A DNA stretch of 64,000 nucleotides from positions 24,460,811 to 24,524,810 of the forward strand of contig NC_045128.1 in assembly GCF_007655135.1 (NCBI RefSeq), given 5' to 3'. This document shows, piece after piece, positions 58,751-64,000 of the stretch; the stretch's first letter is position 1, and every line of letters starts with the position of its first letter. The stretch is from Punica granatum. Taxonomy: Eukaryota > Streptophyta > Magnoliopsida > Myrtales > Lythraceae. The position numbers and the translations under genes were made by a program. Below the pieces are notes generated by a model. That model saw only the letters and a program-made list of their open reading frames with translations, was not told the origin of the DNA and searched no databases.

Positions 58751-58799
58751 TAATAACAATAACAATAATAATAACAATAACAATAATAATAATAATAAT
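58635..58799. repeat. Long AAT/AAC microsatellite, unit 3
   Basis: About 165 bp of mixed AAT and AAC. Open frames across it encode homopolymer-like Ile/Thr or Leu strings and are meaningless. Confidence 0.9.
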
Positions 58800-58967
58800 T
58801 GATTTATTAGTAGATTAAAACTTGACCTTATTTATTTGTGTTGAATTTGAATGACCATTATCCAATTTAGTGGTCAATCGATTCCTTAAATTTGACATAT
58901 AATTCATTTAGTCCATTTGATCATTTTCTTTGAAGTCAATTAGCCGTTCAAGGCACTTACAAGATTG

Positions 58968-58974
<7 letters not shown>

Positions 58975-58998
<24 letters not shown>
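58975..58998. repeat. (TA)n microsatellite
   Basis: About twelve TA repeats; a matching run lies at 61297-61324 in unit 4. Unit 1 has no such run at the matching place. Confidence 0.85.
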
Positions 58999-59000
<2 letters not shown>

Positions 59001-60278
59001 CACGGAATGTGGGTGTTTCATGAGTTTTAGAGCATAACATCTATTTGAATCCATATATATTTCATACGGTATATTTTATATATTGTTTTTGGGTTGGGTT
59101 CTAGTGAGGGAGTGTAGTGTTTGCAGCCACAACTACTCCTTGTGGGCATTGTATCCCAATGTTGAATAATTCCATTGAAGTCACGCTGCATTTTGCAGGG
59201 AATTATCTATCCTCAAGAGAATTTTCTGGAAACATATTGCCTATTAATCGTTTTCAATTCTTTATATTTCCCCCCAAATTATATCTCTTGTTTTGATATG
59301 TTAGATGAGTTTATTTCATGTAATTGTGATTTCATAATATTATAATATTTTGTGACAAAATTATTTTTTTTCTGTATTTATTTTAGTTCTCTATATCTTG
59401 AAATTTCCACAAAATTCACGACATTCTGCTTTCCATATATCTGATTATAGCTTTTCAGAGTGACGGGAATGAAAAATCTTGCACGTCTTCAATACTAGAT
59501 TTTTCCAGCCGTAACACATACATATTAACTCAATTGGCTAATGGATATCTAAATGAATCGCAATGTGGATATGATTTGAAGCCAATGGGAAAGGAAAATT
59601 TAATTATTTACACGTGGGCTTAGAGAATGTTATATGTAACGGGTATATCGCATGACATATGCCTAGCTAGTAAGAGATCCCCAATTTATCATAGATTTTT
59701 AGAAATATCACAAAAAATTCTATTATTAATAAAAATAAAATTTTCATATATTATGTGACCCAATGGTACGTGGTATATCTATTATACATAATACATACTC
59801 TTGAAGTGGGCTTCTAATAAGGTTTCACATACAATCCAAGTAACGGAAGAATGAAAATAAAAAAGTAATGAAACATGCAACACAAAAAAATTAAAAAATA
59901 TAAATAGGATGAAAATAGAATTGTGATAAAAGTTATAAGACTAAATCTATTTTCCTAAAAATCATACAGCATGATTAAAAAAAATTAAATATGTATTAGA
60001 TTTGAAAAAAAAATCAAAGACATACTTTAAGAAAGTGACCATTCTATAAAATTTTAAAATAATTATACGCTAAGGTATAATAGCAATTGCTGTAATTTTA
60101 AGTGGAATTTTTTGCTTATCGAAAAAAAAGGGGAAATTTTCGATAGAGATTTTCCATGGAAATCTATAAATTGGTGGTGAGAGAAACAATGAAATATGAG
60201 AATTTAGGGGAAAAGAAAATCAAATTGAAATCCCTAAATCTAAACAAACCACCACAGGCAATTTCGACAGCTATCAAT

Positions 60279-60462
60279 GTGGATTGGTTCAAGCGGCTCG
60301 ACGTTTGTTCCGCTTAAGCAAGGTCTCGGGTTCGACTTTTTGTTAATGCAGAAAATCCACGCTGTGAGGCCTTTACTACTTAGTGGGCCGATCCGACTCG
60401 ACTTGATTAATCAGAATCCAATTGAGCCTCCGGATACCCGGGTTCACATTGAAAAATAAAAT
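60279..60462 (+). mobile_element. tRNA-derived SINE, best-preserved copy (unit 4)
   Basis: A box TGGTTCAAGCGG at 60285 and B box GGTTCGACT at 60329, spaced as in pol III promoters, then the family body and ...GGGTTCACATTGAAAAA tail. Confidence 0.6.
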
Positions 60463-61090
60463 CTGAGCAGACATATATATTATATTCAATATTTGATATA
60501 ATATTTCCTAAAAATTTTGATTTTGCCGTCTTACAAGATGATAAATGTTCTAAAATACAACATGGCATCCATGAACCTCTCACAAGCATATAGTAGAAAA
60601 CACGTCAGCGATGCTGCTTAATCCTCGTCTACAATCTTGAGAAACACACAATGTCTAGACCAAAATTACTTCTTCATTTCTAAAAAGGTGACGTTAATAC
60701 CAATGAAAAACAGATTTAGAGTTATCCCCATGGGCTTTAAGAATATGGTAATTTAAGGACAACGTTGCCTAGATTGGTTTCTAAAGTAATTTTTCCAGGA
60801 CAGATTAATTAATTACCAGAGTTACTTATTAAGGTCCATAAGAATTATTGCCGAACCTATATAATGATAGCTGTCATAGGTTCTCCTAAGAAAGTTTTGT
60901 GCATATTACCTTCCATGTACAACCATGATATTACGAGTACAATTACCTTCCATGTGCGACCATAGTAATGTAAAACTCTTTTGGTAATCCTTTTTATGAT
61001 TATCCAGTACTTATATATATATTGGTAGCATAAGTTTGATTCTATCTTTACCAAATAAATCTTCATATTTATTCATATCCAAAAACTTAA

Positions 61091-61125
61091 AAAAAAATGC
61101 CATATCCTTCCATAATAATTGATTT
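61091..61125. pseudogene. Deletion scar of a fifth DIR1-like locus
   Basis: Upstream sequence ending AAAACTTAAAAAAAAATGCCATAT joins AATAATTGATTTATTAGAATTAAAAC. In the other units the gene lies between these points. No coding sequence remains. Confidence 0.7.
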
Positions 61126-61289
61126 ATTAGAATTAAAACTTGACCTTATTTATTTGTATTGAATTTGAATGACCATTATCCAATTTAGTGGTCAATCGAC
61201 TCCTTAAATTTGACATTCATTTAGTCCATTTGATCATTTTCTTTGAAGTCAATTAGCCGTCCAAGGCACTTACAAGACTGTTCTATATG

Positions 61290-61296
<7 letters not shown>

Positions 61297-61324
<28 letters not shown>
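61297..61324. repeat. (TA)n microsatellite, unit 4
   Basis: About fourteen TA repeats at the place matching 58975-58998. Confidence 0.85.
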
Positions 61325-61327
<3 letters not shown>

Positions 61328-61948
61328 ACGGAATGTGGGTGTTCCATGAGTTTTAGAGCATAACATTTATATGAATCCATATATATTTCATACGGTATAT
61401 TTTATATATTGTTTTTGGGTTGGGTTCTAGTGAGGGAGTGTACTGTTTGCAGCCACGACTACTCCTTGTGGGCATTGTATCCCAAGGTTGGATAATTCCA
61501 TTGAAGTCGCGCTGTATTTTGCGGGATATTATCTATCCTCAAGAGAATTTTCTGAAAACGTATTGCCTACTAATCGTTTTCTATTCTTTATATTTCCCCC
61601 CAAATTATATATCTTGTTTTGATATGTAAGACGAGTTTATTTCATGTAATTGTGATTTCATAATATTATAATATTTTGTAATAAAATTATTTTTCTGTAT
61701 TTATTTGTAGTTCTCTATATCTTGAAATTTCCACAAAATCCAAGACATTCTGCTTTCCGTATATCTGATTATAGCATTTCAGAGTGACGGGAATGAAAAA
61801 TCTTGATAGACGACTGCAAACCCTAACGGCTGATTTTTGAGAAGGTCGATCAAAGTTGGAGAAAAAAAAAATCATATTAATAGAGTACTCTTACCAACTC
61901 ATAAAAGACAAACTAAAAAGAAAAGAATTGAAGGAAATGACAAAATAT

Positions 61949-62054
61949 CCATTCCATTCTATTCCTTTTGATTCTGGTGAACCAAACACAACCAAAGCAT
62001 CTTGGTTGTTGTTGTGTTTGGTATGCATGAATGGAGTGAAATGGAATGGAATGG
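61949..62054. mobile_element. Palindromic MITE-like segment, unit 4
   Basis: Outer arms CCATTCCATTC / GGAATGGAATGG and inner arms CCAAACACAACC / GGTTGTGTTTGG-like around the centre AAAGCATCTT. It could fold into one long hairpin. No coding capacity. The exact ends and target duplication are not determined. Confidence 0.5.
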
Positions 62055-62316
62055 CCATCTCATTCTTTCACTCCAGTTCCTCGTTAGAGTCAAACATGTA
62101 AGTTGTAACGAATATTTCATTATGACGATAACAGTTCTTCCTCAACATGTTGGAAATTTTTTTTTCACCATATTAATTAGTTTTTATATAAGCATGACAT
62201 GTCGTTTTTTTATTTTTTATATCTATAAATATACATAAGTGATATTTTGATAAGTCTAATGTATTAGTTACACTCTTTCATATTTTGAAGTACATCAGAA
62301 ACTATCATTTTTTCAA

Positions 62317-64000
62317 GTAAAAAGACGCAATAAATTTTCCCTAATTAAAATCCTTTGATTCGTATATTTTATCTAGCAGGACAAGAGTTCAAGAAGGAGA
62401 AATCAATATTCTCACGTAGCGAAAATATTCATGTCGGGGTAGTTCCTAATTAATAAATGTGTTACAAACCCAGGGATATTTTCTGATCATTTTTCTCCGG
62501 TCAAATGTGCTTTAAAATCTCGAAAGGGGTGAAAATGTGATGTTTATGAAAGTTTGAGGGCATATATGTTATTTTTGCCCGACCAAACCAATTCAACTTG
62601 TTCAAGTGAGCTCCCACTGAGGTGGATATTTAGGATAGGGGCGCGGTTTGCTCTCGCTTCCCTGTACAGAGGTGCGGGTACTAACCGCGCTTGCAGGCCA
62701 ACTGTCATAACGGACAGGTTTGGATAGTTGGATCCGTCCAGAGCTCTCAAATTTTCAAAAATAAATTGCATTTTTTATCCCTGAACTGTCAGTATTTGTA
62801 AAACGATCTTCGACTCCCCTATGCCTGTAAATAGGGGTTCATTTTCAGCATAAAATGACTTTTTGGCAATTCATGTTTTGAAACTCCAAAAAATAACCCT
62901 AAAATCCCTAATAACACCTATAGTTCATAGATATTTAGTAGAATTTGAAGTGTTTGAGTCCGATTTCACTATTTCCGAGCTCGGAAGTCCGAACCATTGC
63001 CCAAACTAAGGTGAGAGGACTTCTTAGACCTCTGTCCAAAACCAAGGCCGAGCTCTCTAGCTTGTGTCTTGGTTGTTATGTGCTTAATTAGCTTAAATAC
63101 ATATATAGGTTAGATGACTCAGTTGGTAAATTGTGTGAATCATAGTTTAATTAGGATTAATTGAGGGGTATCTTGGTTAATTAGGGTCGAACTTGGCTAA
63201 TTAATCTTGATTGTATTCAGGAAAGACTAATTGCATGTTAATTGGACTTGATTTGGTGTTAATTGAGTCAATTTGTGTATAATTAGTTGTAATTAATCGT
63301 AATTAGTTGTAATGAGTCTTTTTATGTGCTAATTAGGTTTTAATTGGGCTTATTCGTGCTTAATTACTCGTGATTGTATTCTGGTCGTGTGGTGAATTGG
63401 TCTAATTTGGGGCCAATTGGGTCTAATTAGGCTTAAATCGTGTGTAATCAACTTAATCATGAACTTGCCTATGAGTAATTAGACTTGAATTAGCTTAATT
63501 AGGTGAAATTAGCATGAAATTGGACTTGGTAACATTCTGGAATTTTCTTTAAAATAGGCTTAGGGGAGCTAATTTGACGATTTGTTGCTTGATTAAGTCT
63601 AATTAGGAGTGTTTGACTTCCTATTGTTTGGAATCTTGCTTGATTGGGTCTAATTAGTCTTAATTAGCTCTAAATTGACTTCTTAAGCACGCTGAAATTT
63701 TTTTTGCTGAATTGATCCGAGTCCTAATTGATTGAAAAATTTTGTGGTCAATTCCTTCAATTTGTGATTCAAAATTTTTGTTTTGGTAAAGAAAGACGGT
63801 GGATTAGAAATTAATCAGTCGTGCGCAAAGCGCTTACAGTTCTTGGGGACGGAAGCCCCATAATATCATAGAATAAAAGCTTCCTAATAGAAGGAGGGGA
63901 ACAAAATAAAGTAACAAGGCTATTAGATGAATTAACTCCTAAGTTAGCTAGGGGATCAACGCATTGGTTTGCTTCTCTGTAAGTGTGTTTCGGGGTGATG
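62317..64000. other. Non-coding right flank with a TTAATTAG-rich stretch
   Basis: 62.3-63.08 kb is non-coding and LTR-like in style. 63.09-63.68 kb is packed with TTAATTAG, AATTGG and AATTAGG motifs in degenerate arrangement. 63.78-64.0 kb is non-repetitive by eye. I find no gene or RNA. Confidence 0.4.

Larger units (their letters stand above)
56698..59483 (+). repeat. DIR1-like duplication unit 3
   Basis: Starts at the equivalent of unit 1 position 947 and ends at the equivalent of about 4250, where it jumps to the equivalent of about 315 (start of unit 4). It lacks the ORF insertion. Its centre (about 57380-58640) is nearly identical to unit 2, whereas its left and right parts differ more and the right part resembles unit 4. 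Confidence 0.85.
59484..62316 (+). repeat. DIR1-like duplication unit 4, gene deleted
   Basis: Matches unit 1 from about position 315 to about 2200, then skips to about 3013, then continues to the MITE-like segment. The roughly 810-bp gap removes the TATA box, the whole DIR1-like gene and the microsatellite. It also shows the locus without the ORF insertion, helping to define that insertion. Confidence 0.8.

Noticed and set aside
58450..58818. 122-codon frame ending in Ile/Thr runs, and the poly-Leu frame on the other strand
   Set aside because: Translation of the AAT/AAC microsatellite.
60279..60340. tRNA gene suggested by A and B boxes
   Set aside because: No cloverleaf can be completed, and the sequence continues into a dispersed body of about 180 bp. 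It is a SINE.

Overview
This window is nuclear DNA of a flowering plant, most likely a eudicot. The evidence is small intron-less secreted lipid-transfer-like genes with plant TATA boxes, plant-type LTR retrotransposons (CRM-clade and Tat/Ogre-like), a tRNA-derived SINE and a hAT-like DNA transposon. I cannot name the species. About three quarters of the window is repetitive, and only a handful of genes are supported.

Layout. (1) 0.2-5.1 kb holds the first copy of a duplicated unit: a DIR1-like lipid-transfer protein gene followed by an unrelated AT-rich 127-codon ORF that sits on an insertion. (2) 5.6-45.0 kb is a transposon block. It contains a truncated Tat-type LTR; a solo LTR (8.48-11.09 kb, 5-bp TSD GATGG); an old LTR element (11.40-28.75 kb, minus strand) split by a later non-autonomous Tat/Ogre-like element with LTRs of about 5.1 kb (12.21-27.66 kb, minus strand, Tat-type PBS); and a second solo LTR (32.84-45.02 kb, TSD AGGGA). 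That second solo LTR was invaded by a hAT-like transposon (36.57-43.35 kb, 8-bp TSD ATTGGAAG), which was in turn invaded by an intact CRM-clade Ty3/gypsy element (37.69-43.02 kb, TSD GAAAC, LTRs about 99% identical). (3) 45.0-50.9 kb is mostly non-coding and includes a possible orphan first exon and decayed LTR sequence. (4) 51.0-62.3 kb holds a divergent DIR1-like paralogue and three more duplication units. Two of these carry DIR1-like genes whose coding sequence is identical to that of the first copy; the last has lost the gene by deletion. (5) 62.3-64 kb has no gene I can support.

How it fits together. The host content is a small cluster of DIR1-like secreted 8-cysteine proteins, probably made by tandem duplication and homogenised by gene conversion. 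A transposon block of about 46 kb separates one copy from the rest. All four proteins share an unusual cysteine layout: adjacent CC where the family normally has C-X-C. The most unexplained item is the 127-codon ORF. It lies on a roughly 500-bp insertion flanked by a direct duplication of the local sequence, is present in units 1 and 2 and absent from units 3 and 4, and its stop codon is supplied by the flanking plant repeat. I cannot assign it to a family.
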